Below, piece by piece: positions 20,001-26,318 of a stretch of DNA of 57,215 nucleotides (position 1 is its first letter; the number at the start of each line of letters is the position of its first letter). The DNA is from an uncultured Oxalobacteraceae bacterium (GTDB taxonomy: Bacteria; Pseudomonadota; Gammaproteobacteria; Burkholderiales; Burkholderiaceae). The DNA is taken from positions 1 through 57,215 of the forward strand of contig CAMLIL010000029.1 of the NCBI GenBank assembly GCA_946480015.1, read 5' to 3'. The position numbers and the translations under genes were made by a program. The notes under the pieces are model-generated. The model did no database searches and was not told where the DNA came from. It saw only the letters and a program-made list of their open reading frames with translations.

Positions 20001-20486
20001 TATGTGTTCGCTTGCGGAACGGAGTCACTCGATGGGGCAAGTTATGCGACGGGCAGCACGAGTTCCAGCGCCAGCTGTCTGTTTGCCGATGGCCCCGCAG
20101 TGCAAGCCGTGCGCGCGCGGATCTTTGACAAGGACGGTGGCTTCACGGAATACAATACCGAGGTCAGCGTGACCAATGCACCGCCGGTATTGGGGGCGAT
20201 CCAGGCAACAGCCTCGCCAGTCATCCTCAACACGCCCGCCTCTGTCCGCGCAGGGTTTACCGACTCCGGCGTTGCCGACACCCACACCGCTCGCATTGAA
20301 TGGGGCGATGGCAGCGTTACCGAGGGGGCGGTCATTGAAATGCTTGGCACTGGCAACGGAAATGTCAGCGGCGAGCATCTTTATTCGTTGCCGGGCAGCT
20401 ATACGATCCGGATCACCTTAACCGACAAGGATGGCGGCGTCGGCTCGGCAACGAATGACATGACGATCATCGCAAACGAGCCGTAA
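17058..20486 (+). CDS. Large exported PD40/Calx-beta/Ig/PKD repeat protein
   Basis: 1142 residues from the ATG at 17058, which starts a clean signal peptide (MHSRPFF..., cleaved near SALHA-Q at about 26). An in-frame ATG at 16995 would bury the signal. About 40-370 holds repeated ISxDGRYVA segments of the TolB/PD40 beta-propeller type. About 385-490 resembles a Calx-beta module (LTEGGIEGTYSLVLTTAP, TPANWNVPQTVSI). Next come an Ig-like domain (about 495-580), an OmpL47-like region (about 590-750) and PKD-type domains. Two tandem copies of about 95 residues (19590-20180, each with QAGF.Y.FAC and DKDGG) precede a final PKD domain. No PEP-CTERM, LPXTG or outer-membrane anchor is visible. Base composition is less GC-rich than the flagellar neighbours and the strand is opposite, both suggesting insertion. 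Likely a secreted or surface adhesive protein; function unknown. Confidence 0.8.
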   Translation: MHSRPFFSKFLALIFLTFCSLSALHAQDTRAPSVSITADMGGWADQPSISDDGRYIAFRFSTQPAGQGRTDIYVQDRVTGVRQIVTSGAVGNILNNTGQNPIVSGNGRYVLYRTSATSYGTAGAYAYRVFDRITATTDTAVELNTGLAGFPYAAISADGRYVVYRALVNPTYYAVFVRDMVARTTVQVGPLWINSGGFAGDRLGISVDGRFILIPARETAIAAANAVVINRETGAIELASINYSGANGSNVQLPSISADGLSVAFSSQSNTLVPGDTGTTWDVFVRNRATATTERIITDAANATMSANSRYVVFAGRRRISPQAPEEGIHRYDRVTTTMRSVFGTYANATIPVLSADGRYVAYRQGYSVANQSTGSQIFVADFGPPAGLSASLASLALTEGGIEGTYSLVLTTAPAADVTVTIATGTQLTAARTQLTFTPANWNVPQTVSIRAVQDGVSEGPHSAVITHALSSTDPAYQATGVTRVTVAIADAVTPTVTHSVAAGVVWTQPNLPVRGTAAPGSTVLVSATNVTTNAVIAVSTVADSNGVWSLTLSGLSDGAYQLRAEADAIGSTIATVTIDSHAPVSTIAISPAGVAGWYANAVQVTISATDGIGGQGVARSEYSINGVTYLAFPAAGVSLTTQGNTSLCYRSIDKANNIEPARCVAIAIDTVPPQVAAVFNAMNNTLALSASDSGSGIASVEASLDGGVTWSPYTAVLEFGSDGSHVVHYRARDKAGNQAVGQTTVQVVTTPTMTPPQPATATEAVMSTFNLGSFMDRNTDGPWAVDVDWGDGSVHTVFSADAAGALNPAAHTYADSGSYTVNVKVTDRTGLVGSSVFPVDVANSAPQAELRVPATALEGATVLVSMVNPFDASAADIQAGFRYAFACDGASLANATYANSGPKRTVVCTVGDNGTQTVRARIIDKDGGYAEYTGFIAVANVAPRAMLSATSAVIEGGSASVSLSGAIDPSGADTQAGFHYVFACGTESLDGASYATGSTSSSASCLFADGPAVQAVRARIFDKDGGFTEYNTEVSVTNAPPVLGAIQATASPVILNTPASVRAGFTDSGVADTHTARIEWGDGSVTEGAVIEMLGTGNGNVSGEHLYSLPGSYTIRITLTDKDGGVGSATNDMTIIANEP

Positions 20487-20495
20487 CAATAAGTC

Positions 20496-20547
20496 GGCTT
20501 TTAGCTCAACCCGGCAATGGCACGCCTCGGGGGATGATTTCACGGCG
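20496..20547 (-). pseudogene. Truncated remnant of ycgR
   Basis: Two pieces of ycgR are still recognisable on the minus strand. Bases 20497-20518 match the ycgR 3' end (15923-15944): CTTTTAGCTCAA, then CCGGC, still encoding the terminal residues IAGLS and the stop. Bases 20534-20548 match ycgR at about 16612-16626 exactly (ATGATTTCACGGCGC). Most of the gene between these pieces is deleted. The remnant sits between the end of the exported-protein gene and the intact FlhB-domain gene. Confidence 0.7.
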
Positions 20548-20893
20548 CTTGCTGTGGAGTCGTTGGTGGGTCGAGCAGGCGGGCCGCGTCGGGGGCGGCG
20601 GGCTTGGCCCCACCATTTTTTTGCGCAACTTCTATCTGATATAGCCACGCCAGCAGTTCCGCAATTGCGCGATAGAGGGCGGGCGGAATCTGTCGGTCCA
20701 GATCGACATCCATGAGCAAAGCGACAAGTTCTTTGGATTCGTGCAGGTAGACACCGGCGTCCTTGGCGCGCTGCATGATTTGTTCGGCCACCAGCCCCTT
20801 GCCCTTGGCCACGACCTTGGGCGCGGGGTCGCCGTCGCGGTAGGCCAGCGCCACCGCCGATTGCTGCTTGCGCACGATGGGCGGCTCAGCCAT
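20540..20893 (-). CDS. Free-standing FlhB cytoplasmic-domain protein (EscU/YscU/HrcU family)
   Basis: 117 residues from the ATG at 20893. It matches the C-terminal cytoplasmic part of FlhB: AVALAYRDGDPAPKVVAKGKG, then AEQIMQRAKDAGVYLHES and DLDRQIPPALYRAIAELLAW. The FlhB autocleavage motif NPTH is replaced by KQQS, so it cannot self-cleave, and there are no membrane helices. Similar short FlhB-like proteins are known in flagellar clusters and can partly stand in for the cleaved FlhB C-domain in substrate switching. Its start overlaps the stop of the second fliK-like gene by eight bases, so the two are probably made together. The last residues extend over sequence next to the ycgR remnant. Confidence 0.85.
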   Translation of the reverse strand: MAEPPIVRKQQSAVALAYRDGDPAPKVVAKGKGLVAEQIMQRAKDAGVYLHESKELVALLMDVDLDRQIPPALYRAIAELLAWLYQIEVAQKNGGAKPAAPDAARLLDPPTTPQQAP

Positions 20894-22136
20894 CGCCGTC
20901 GCTGCGGATCTTGAGCGACGACAGCGGCAAGCCGGCCGCCTCCAGCGCGCCCGAGAGGCTGGCGGCGTTGGCGCGCAGCAGGCTGCCGGTGTCGCTGGAG
21001 CCGGTGTCGACCTGGATGTGCAATTGTCCGCCATGCAAGACCACGGTGGCGGCGACTTCCCCCAGCAGCGGAAAACGCAGGCGTACGCCGCTGCGCCAGG
21101 GGGTGTCGTGTTCCTGTTCGCCAGGCTTTGCCTGCCGTTCGGGCGCGTCGCGCGCCACTTCCCAGCGCATCGCCTGGCCAGGCCAGGGCTGGCCTTCCCA
21201 CACCACGCGACCCTGTTCCTGGGTGTTTAGCTGCAGATTGATGAACTGGGCGGTTTCCTGGTCGATGCCGGGCAGGGCGGGCGCGGCCGTGGCCGTCTGC
21301 TGCTGGTGTCCGGTCACGGCCGCGCGCTGCATTTGCGGCTCGCGCGCCAGCGTTTCGACCGGGCGCTGTCCGGCCGACCATTCGGCCACGTGCGATTCGT
21401 AGAACAGGCCGCTTTCGCTCAGCGACTGGCGCAGCGCGCTGGCCATTTCCTGGGGCGGCGCGGCCGGGGTCTGGGTCAGCGGCGCCGGGGCAGTGATGCC
21501 GCCCGGCGCTTTGGGGGCGGCCGCGGCCAGCACCGTGGCGATGGTGCGCGCGCTCTCGCTGATGGTGGCCGGGGTGCTGCTCGGATCAATGGACGGCAGC
21601 AGTGCCGTGGGGGTCAGCGGTGCCTTGGCCAGCTGGGCGGCGGCATACGAGAGCGGGCGCTGGACCGGGACGGGCAGTTCGGCCTGGGGTGTCGCGGCTG
21701 CGGCTGCGGCCGGGGGCCGGGAGGCTGCTGGCGTGGCGGCCTGGCCGCCATCCAGATACACCAGCGGTTCGGCCCGCGTACTGGTGCCGGGGGGCGGCGC
21801 CGGGGCGGCTTCGGCATAGGCAAGCGCGGTATGCGCGCCTTGCTGGGTGGCGATCTGGAAGGTGGGGCGGGGGGAAAGCGCGACCAGGGTGAGCGGCACT
21901 TGCTGGCCGACTTCGGCGCCCTGGGGCAGCAGCATGCGGGCCGGGGTGCCCGCCACTTTCACCATGAAACTGCCATCGGTCAGGCGCGACAGCACTTCGC
22001 CTTGCAGGGACTTGCCGAGCGAGCCGGCGAGCGAGCGCTGGAAGGCTTCCTGGCGGACATCGCCGACGACCTCGACCGCCGCGACGCCATCGACGCGCGC
22101 GACCGGGGTGAGGCTGATGTCGGCGCGCGGCAACAT
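20886..22136 (-). CDS. Second FliK-type flagellar hook-length control protein
   Basis: 416 residues. The N-terminal part has a beta-rich segment (SLQGEVLSRLTDGSFMVKVA, QVPLTLVALSPRPTFQ), then Ala/Pro-rich linker. The C-terminal 100 residues have the FliK Flg_hook pattern: VRLRFPLLGEVAATVVLHGG, LHIQVDTGSSDTG and LEAAGLPLSSLKIRSDG. It differs from the main FliK at 2763-4160 and resembles the shorter FliK-like proteins paired with free-standing FlhB-domain genes. It is 12 bases downstream of fliT and overlaps the FlhB-domain gene. A role in export switching is inferred from this pairing. Confidence 0.8.
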   Translation of the reverse strand: MLPRADISLTPVARVDGVAAVEVVGDVRQEAFQRSLAGSLGKSLQGEVLSRLTDGSFMVKVAGTPARMLLPQGAEVGQQVPLTLVALSPRPTFQIATQQGAHTALAYAEAAPAPPPGTSTRAEPLVYLDGGQAATPAASRPPAAAAAATPQAELPVPVQRPLSYAAAQLAKAPLTPTALLPSIDPSSTPATISESARTIATVLAAAAPKAPGGITAPAPLTQTPAAPPQEMASALRQSLSESGLFYESHVAEWSAGQRPVETLAREPQMQRAAVTGHQQQTATAAPALPGIDQETAQFINLQLNTQEQGRVVWEGQPWPGQAMRWEVARDAPERQAKPGEQEHDTPWRSGVRLRFPLLGEVAATVVLHGGQLHIQVDTGSSDTGSLLRANAASLSGALEAAGLPLSSLKIRSDGDG

Positions 22137-22148
22137 GACGCTGCCTTA

Positions 22149-22472
22149 TCAGGAACCGTAGGCGCGCGCCAGGCGGCGCTCGACGCCGGCATTGTTCATC
22201 AAAGCCGACAGCTGGGCCATCCACGGCATGGTCAGGTCGCGGATCTTGCGGTCGTCGTCGAGCATCTTGCGGATCGCTTCGACCTTGCGGGTGCGGCTTT
22301 CGCCCACCAGCGGCACCGGCGGCTCGTTGTCCTTGAGCGCACGCACGTGGGCGGCGCATTGCTGCTCAAGCACGACCAACTGGTCCCAGTCGCTGGTGCT
22401 GGCGGCGTGAAGCATTTGCGCAGTCAGGCCGACCATCGCTTCGTATACGGAAACAACTTCTTGGCTAGTCAT
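22149..22472 (-). CDS. fliT: FliT, flagellar export chaperone for FliD
   Basis: 107 residues from the ATG at 22472. Upstream in-frame codons are not supported because they run back through fliS in another frame. It is a helical protein with VSVYEAMVGLTAQMLHAAST and WDQLVVLEQQCAAHVRALK near the N-terminus, as in FliT. FliT holds the filament cap FliD before export and in enterics also inhibits FlhDC. It is the fourth gene of the flaG-fliD-fliS-fliT series. Confidence 0.87.
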   Translation of the reverse strand: MTSQEVVSVYEAMVGLTAQMLHAASTSDWDQLVVLEQQCAAHVRALKDNEPPVPLVGESRTRKVEAIRKMLDDDRKIRDLTMPWMAQLSALMNNAGVERRLARAYGS

Positions 22473-22482
22473 CTTTATACTC

Positions 22483-22932
22483 TTACGCGCTGGCGAGGGT
22501 TGGGGTGGCAGGCACGGCAGCGGAGGCCGGCTGGGATTGGGCGTCGCCGCCAATCGCATTCCAGGCGCCGCGCAGTTCGCCAAGGAGGCGCTGCACTTCT
22601 TCCAGAATGTCGACCTGGTTCTTCAGGTTGGCCTGCAGCAGGCGCGAACCCATGTATTCGTACAGGGCGTCCAGCCCTTCGGCGATTTCGCCGCCGGCTT
22701 TCTTGTCGAGCGAGGCGCGCAGGCCGCTGTCGATGATCATGATGGCCTTGGAAATGGCGGCGCCCTTGGCCGGGATATTGTCGGCCTTCATGTGCATGAT
22801 GGCTGCGTTCACCGAGACCAGCGCGCCGTCGAACAGCATGACGATCAGCTTGTGCGGGCTGGCCGAAATCACCCCGGTTTCGATGCCGACCTTGGCATAG
22901 GCGTTGACGCCGCTTTGCTTGGATCCAAACAT
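22483..22932 (-). CDS. fliS: FliS, flagellin export chaperone
   Basis: 149 residues. The core has the FliS pattern: VNAYAKVGIETGVISASPHK, LIVMLFDGALVSVNAAIMHM, and ASLDKKAGGEIAEGLDALYE followed by MGSRLLQANLKNQVDILEEV. FliS caps the C-terminal helix of flagellin to stop it polymerising in the cytoplasm. The ATG has a good ribosome site (AGGGGA). It is 14 bases downstream of fliD. The last 25 residues are an Ala/Pro-rich tail beyond the usual fold. Confidence 0.95.
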   Translation of the reverse strand: MFGSKQSGVNAYAKVGIETGVISASPHKLIVMLFDGALVSVNAAIMHMKADNIPAKGAAISKAIMIIDSGLRASLDKKAGGEIAEGLDALYEYMGSRLLQANLKNQVDILEEVQRLLGELRGAWNAIGGDAQSQPASAAVPATPTLASA

Positions 22933-22946
22933 TCTTTGTTCCCCTA

Positions 22947-25616
22947 TTAATTGTTGCTGCTAGCGGACAGGGCCGCAAACTGCTGAGTCAGAAAGTCCGC
23001 CGTCGACTTCATGCCGGCAATCGCCTTGTCCAGCGCCGTGTATTGGGCGCGGTAACGTTTCTCGATGTCGGCCAGCTTGTCCGAAAACGCGTCCTTTTGC
23101 TTGCCGATATCAGAAATGCTTGCGGTTAATCCCTTGGTGCTGTTGGAGATCAGCCCGCTGGCACCGAGGAAGTTATTGGCCAGGTTGTTGAGCTGGTAAG
23201 CGTAGCCCTGCGAGAAGCCGACCGTGCCGCGATCGCCGATGGCGCCGCCGGTCACGTCGATCTTCAAACCCGACACCTCCGAGCCGGCCGCGCCGGTCAG
23301 CGACTGCCCGGCGCCGACGGCCGCCTGGCCGCCGATCGTGCCGGCGACGTCGACCCCGACCACCGGAGTGGCGCCGCCGAAAATGTCGGACACGGCGGTG
23401 CCAGTCTTGCTGGTCAGCGTGAGGTTCGACTGCGCGCCGTACTTGACCGAGACAAGGCTGAGCTTGCCGTCGGTGCCGGCCGTGACGTTGACCGCCAGGC
23501 CGTTGTTATTAAAGCTGGTCGTGCCGTTGATGGCCGACTGGATCAAGGTGGCCAGCTGGCCCGGCGAATAGGTGCCGGCCGACAGCGCCACGGTGGCGGT
23601 GCGGCTGGGCGTGGACGGCGAGGTTTCGTTCAGGGTCACGGTCCAGCTGGTGTCGGCCGCGATGGTGGTGGCCGGTCCGAGCGCCAGGTCGCCCGCCAGG
23701 GTGCCCTGGGCGGCCAGGGCGGTGATGTGGACCGCGTAGTCGCCCGGCACGGTTTTGCTGGTCGAGGTATTGAAGGCCACCAGCGGATCGCTGGCCTTGC
23801 CGACGGCGGCGAACAGCCCGGCGATGGCGTCGGGCTGGTTCTTGATGGCGGTCGACAGCTTGCTCGAGTCCAGCACCAGCGAGCCGTCCTTCTGGAACGA
23901 GATGCCGACCGAGGACAGGGTGGTCAGGTCGCCGGCCAGGCCGGTGACGGCGCTCGAGAGCTGCTTGCGCACCTGCATCTGCAGCGCGCGCACGGTCGGG
24001 TCGCCCAGCAGCGGCCCGGCGCGTTTGGTTTCGGCGTTGTAGCTGGTCGCGTCCTTGATGGCAGTGTTGAGGTCGTTGTAAGCCTTGACGAAGTTGCCCA
24101 CGCTGGTGTTGACCGAGGCACTGTCGCGCTCCACGTGCAGACTGGCGCGGCCGACCCGGCCGATCGACAGGGTCACCCCCTGGATCGCCTCGGAAACGCT
24201 GGTGGTGGCGCTGCTGATGGCCACGCCGTTGACGTTGAGCTTGGAGTCCTGGGCCGCGGTGGTTTGCGTCATGTTCTGGGCGCCGGTCGGGTCGTAGCCG
24301 AGCAGCGCTTCCAGGGCTGGATCGGCCACGCCGCCATCGGTGCCGGTCACGCTGACCTTCATGCTGGAGGTGGCGCCGGTCTTGGTCGAGGTCAGGATCA
24401 GGTGGTTCGGGGTGGCGCTGCCGTCCGAGACGATGGTGGCGGTGAGGCCGATGTTGGCCTTGTTGATGGCGTCGCGGATGCCTTGCAGGCTGTTGTTGGT
24501 GCTATCGATCTTTACGGTGCCGCTGAGGCGGACGTTGTCCTGCACAAAGCCCGTGCCCTCGTAGGCGCCGCCGGTGCCGGCGGTAAACCCGGCCAGGGCC
24601 GGGTTGGTGCCGGCGATGGTGATCGGGCTGGCGTTCGCCGAGCTCAGGGTCACGCCGCCGGTCACGGTGACGCCCGAGCCGTTGTTGGCGGTGGCGCTGT
24701 CCTTGCCGATGCCGCCGTTGACGGTGCCGGTGACGGTTTCGGTGATCGACAGGTTGCTGCCGTCGGCGGCGGTAAACACCAGGTCGCCGGTGGCGGCGCT
24801 GCCGGTGACGGTGATGTTGGCGGCGGTCAGGGCGGCGGTGACGCTGTTGCTGCCACCCAGGATGGCGTCCAGGCCGGCGGCGTCGAGCGCGCCCGGACCC
24901 GTGCCCTGGCTGGCGATCTCGATGCCGTTGACCGACAAGGCGTACGTGCCGGCGCTGGTGTCGACCGCGCCGAAGGTGCTGGCCCCAAGCGCGCCGAACA
25001 GGGTGGCGCTGCTGGCGGTAGGGGCGGCGGTGGCCGACACGCCGGTGGTGGTAATTTGCTTATTGATGGCGTCGGCCAGCGCCTTGGCACTCTTGGTGGT
25101 GGCGTCGGTGCTGATGGTGGTGCCGTTGATCGACAGCGCACCGTTGCTGATGCCGCTGGCCTGCACGCCGACCGACAGCCCGGTACCGGCCAGGCCGAAA
25201 CTGCCGCCGGTGACGGTGCCGAGCTGGAAGGTCAGGGTGGTCGGATTGCCAAGGCCGACGGCGGCCGTGGCGCTGACCACGCCCTTGGTGGCCAGCGTCT
25301 GCGCCTGGGCCAGCTGGGTCACGTTCACGTCGTAGATGCCGGCAGTGGCCGCGCTGGTGGCATTGCCGACCATGACGGTGGTATCGGCCGAGGTGGCGGT
25401 GGTCTGGTTAAAGCCCGACAGCGAGGACAGGCCCGCCATGCTGCCCTGGAAGGTGCCGACGGCGCCCGACAGCGCGCCCAGCGCGCTGACCTTGGCCTCA
25501 TAGCTCTGGCTGCGCTTGTCGAGCACCGCCAGCGGCTGCGACTCGACTTGCATCAGCTTGGTGACGATCGCGTCGACGTCTAGGCCGGAACCAAGACCCG
25601 GAGTGGAAATGCCCAC
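22947..25616 (-). CDS. fliD: FliD, flagellar filament cap protein (long form)
   Basis: 889 residues. The start is a GTG at 25616, five bases after GGAGG, giving the classic N-terminus (M)GISTPGLGSGLDVDAIVTKL. The FliD N-domain covers about 1-110, and the C-terminal domain ends with a coiled coil (DKLADIEKRYRAQYTALDKA) and FLTQQFAALSASSNN. Enteric FliD is about 470 residues, so the central surface-exposed part here is greatly enlarged, rich in Gly/Thr/Ala with repeated cap-domain-like motifs. FliD folds flagellin at the filament tip and may be exposed to host or phage. A sigma-28 promoter lies just upstream. Confidence 0.95.
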   Translation of the reverse strand: MGISTPGLGSGLDVDAIVTKLMQVESQPLAVLDKRSQSYEAKVSALGALSGAVGTFQGSMAGLSSLSGFNQTTATSADTTVMVGNATSAATAGIYDVNVTQLAQAQTLATKGVVSATAAVGLGNPTTLTFQLGTVTGGSFGLAGTGLSVGVQASGISNGALSINGTTISTDATTKSAKALADAINKQITTTGVSATAAPTASSATLFGALGASTFGAVDTSAGTYALSVNGIEIASQGTGPGALDAAGLDAILGGSNSVTAALTAANITVTGSAATGDLVFTAADGSNLSITETVTGTVNGGIGKDSATANNGSGVTVTGGVTLSSANASPITIAGTNPALAGFTAGTGGAYEGTGFVQDNVRLSGTVKIDSTNNSLQGIRDAINKANIGLTATIVSDGSATPNHLILTSTKTGATSSMKVSVTGTDGGVADPALEALLGYDPTGAQNMTQTTAAQDSKLNVNGVAISSATTSVSEAIQGVTLSIGRVGRASLHVERDSASVNTSVGNFVKAYNDLNTAIKDATSYNAETKRAGPLLGDPTVRALQMQVRKQLSSAVTGLAGDLTTLSSVGISFQKDGSLVLDSSKLSTAIKNQPDAIAGLFAAVGKASDPLVAFNTSTSKTVPGDYAVHITALAAQGTLAGDLALGPATTIAADTSWTVTLNETSPSTPSRTATVALSAGTYSPGQLATLIQSAINGTTSFNNNGLAVNVTAGTDGKLSLVSVKYGAQSNLTLTSKTGTAVSDIFGGATPVVGVDVAGTIGGQAAVGAGQSLTGAAGSEVSGLKIDVTGGAIGDRGTVGFSQGYAYQLNNLANNFLGASGLISNSTKGLTASISDIGKQKDAFSDKLADIEKRYRAQYTALDKAIAGMKSTADFLTQQFAALSASSNN

Positions 25617-25649
25617 GGTAACCTCCAACGAAAAATACACTATACAAGC

Positions 25650-25676
25650 TTATCGGCACCTTCGAACGGTACTTGA
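25650..25676 (-). promoter_or_regulatory. Sigma-28 (FliA) promoter of the fliD unit
   Basis: On the minus strand TCAAGTAC is followed by 11 bases and then GCCGATAA. The -10 element is a perfect match to the sigma-28 consensus, the spacing is exact, and the -35 element matches five of eight (consensus TAAAGTTT). The -10 edge lies 33 bases before the GTG start of fliD, which supports that start. Expression of fliD-fliS-fliT and downstream genes as late flagellar genes follows. Confidence 0.88.
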
Positions 25677-25850
25677 GAGGGGTGTTTTACCGGCTATTTC
25701 TGAATCGCCTGTGACGGCGGGCGCGCGCGGCGCGAACTGGGGGGGGAAGCGAACAGCGGCAGAAGGGGCGAGCGCCGTCACGCTGCCAGTGGGCAGCCGG
25801 GATATTGACGACGAATTAACAACAAATGACGACTGGTGAAGTGGGTGTAT

Positions 25851-26216
25851 TTACGCAGTCTGCTTGATCAACAGGCCGGTGACCTTGTCGAGGGCCTTGG
25901 CGATTTCCAGCGCTTCCGGGGATGGCATCTGGCGGATCACTTCCTTGGTCTTCTGGTCGACCACCTTGACGATGGTGCGCTTGCTGTCTTCGTCGACCGA
26001 GAACACCAGGTCCTGGGACAGGGTTTGCAACGACTTGTTGATATGGGAGACGGCGTCATCGAGTTCCTTGCGGCTCGGTACGGCGGCGGCTTGCTGGACG
26101 GCCTTGGGGCTGTCCACGGGGGCGCTGGGGGCGCGCGAGGCCGGTTGCGCGACGGCGTCGGTGCCGGGCGTGCGTTCCGGGCCTTTGGCGGGCTGGCCGA
26201 TCGGTGAGATAGACAT
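25851..26216 (-). CDS. flaG: FlaG, filament-length-related flagellar protein
   Basis: 121 residues. A Pro/Ala-rich disordered N-terminus (1-45) precedes the FlaG domain: AVSHINKSLQTLSQDLVFSV, DEDSKRTIVKVVDQKTKEVI and RQMPSPEALEIAKALD. FlaG proteins affect filament length in several polar flagellates. The mechanism is not settled. It lies between fliC (upstream, past two hairpins) and fliD (downstream, with its own promoter). A ribosome site AAGGAAG precedes the ATG. Confidence 0.9.
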   Translation of the reverse strand: MSISPIGQPAKGPERTPGTDAVAQPASRAPSAPVDSPKAVQQAAAVPSRKELDDAVSHINKSLQTLSQDLVFSVDEDSKRTIVKVVDQKTKEVIRQMPSPEALEIAKALDKVTGLLIKQTA

Positions 26217-26229
26217 GATGCTTCCTTAA

Positions 26230-26262
26230 CAAAAATTCCCCGGCGGATTTCTCCGGCCGGGG
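26230..26262 (-). terminator. Second hairpin terminator after fliC
   Basis: On the minus strand CCCCGGC pairs with GCCGGGG, with an inner 3-bp stem and a one-base bulge, and AATTTTTG follows. This is a good intrinsic terminator. It sits directly upstream of flaG, so it should limit read-through from fliC into flaG. Confidence 0.7.
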
Positions 26263-26269
26263 ATCGATC

Positions 26270-26295
26270 AAAAAAGGACCGTTGCTGATCCTTTT
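26270..26295 (-). terminator. Intrinsic terminator of fliC
   Basis: On the minus strand AAAAGGA and TCCTTTT form a 7-bp stem around a ten-base loop, followed by further T bases. It begins about 24 bases after the fliC stop. Together with the next hairpin it makes a tandem terminator. Confidence 0.7.
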
Positions 26296-26318
26296 CTGGT
26301 CCGTTACTTCATGCCGGA

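Noticed and set aside
23727..25583. Gly-rich open frame antisense to fliD
   Set aside because: Low-complexity mirror of the FliD repeats, no ribosome site, inside a well-supported gene.
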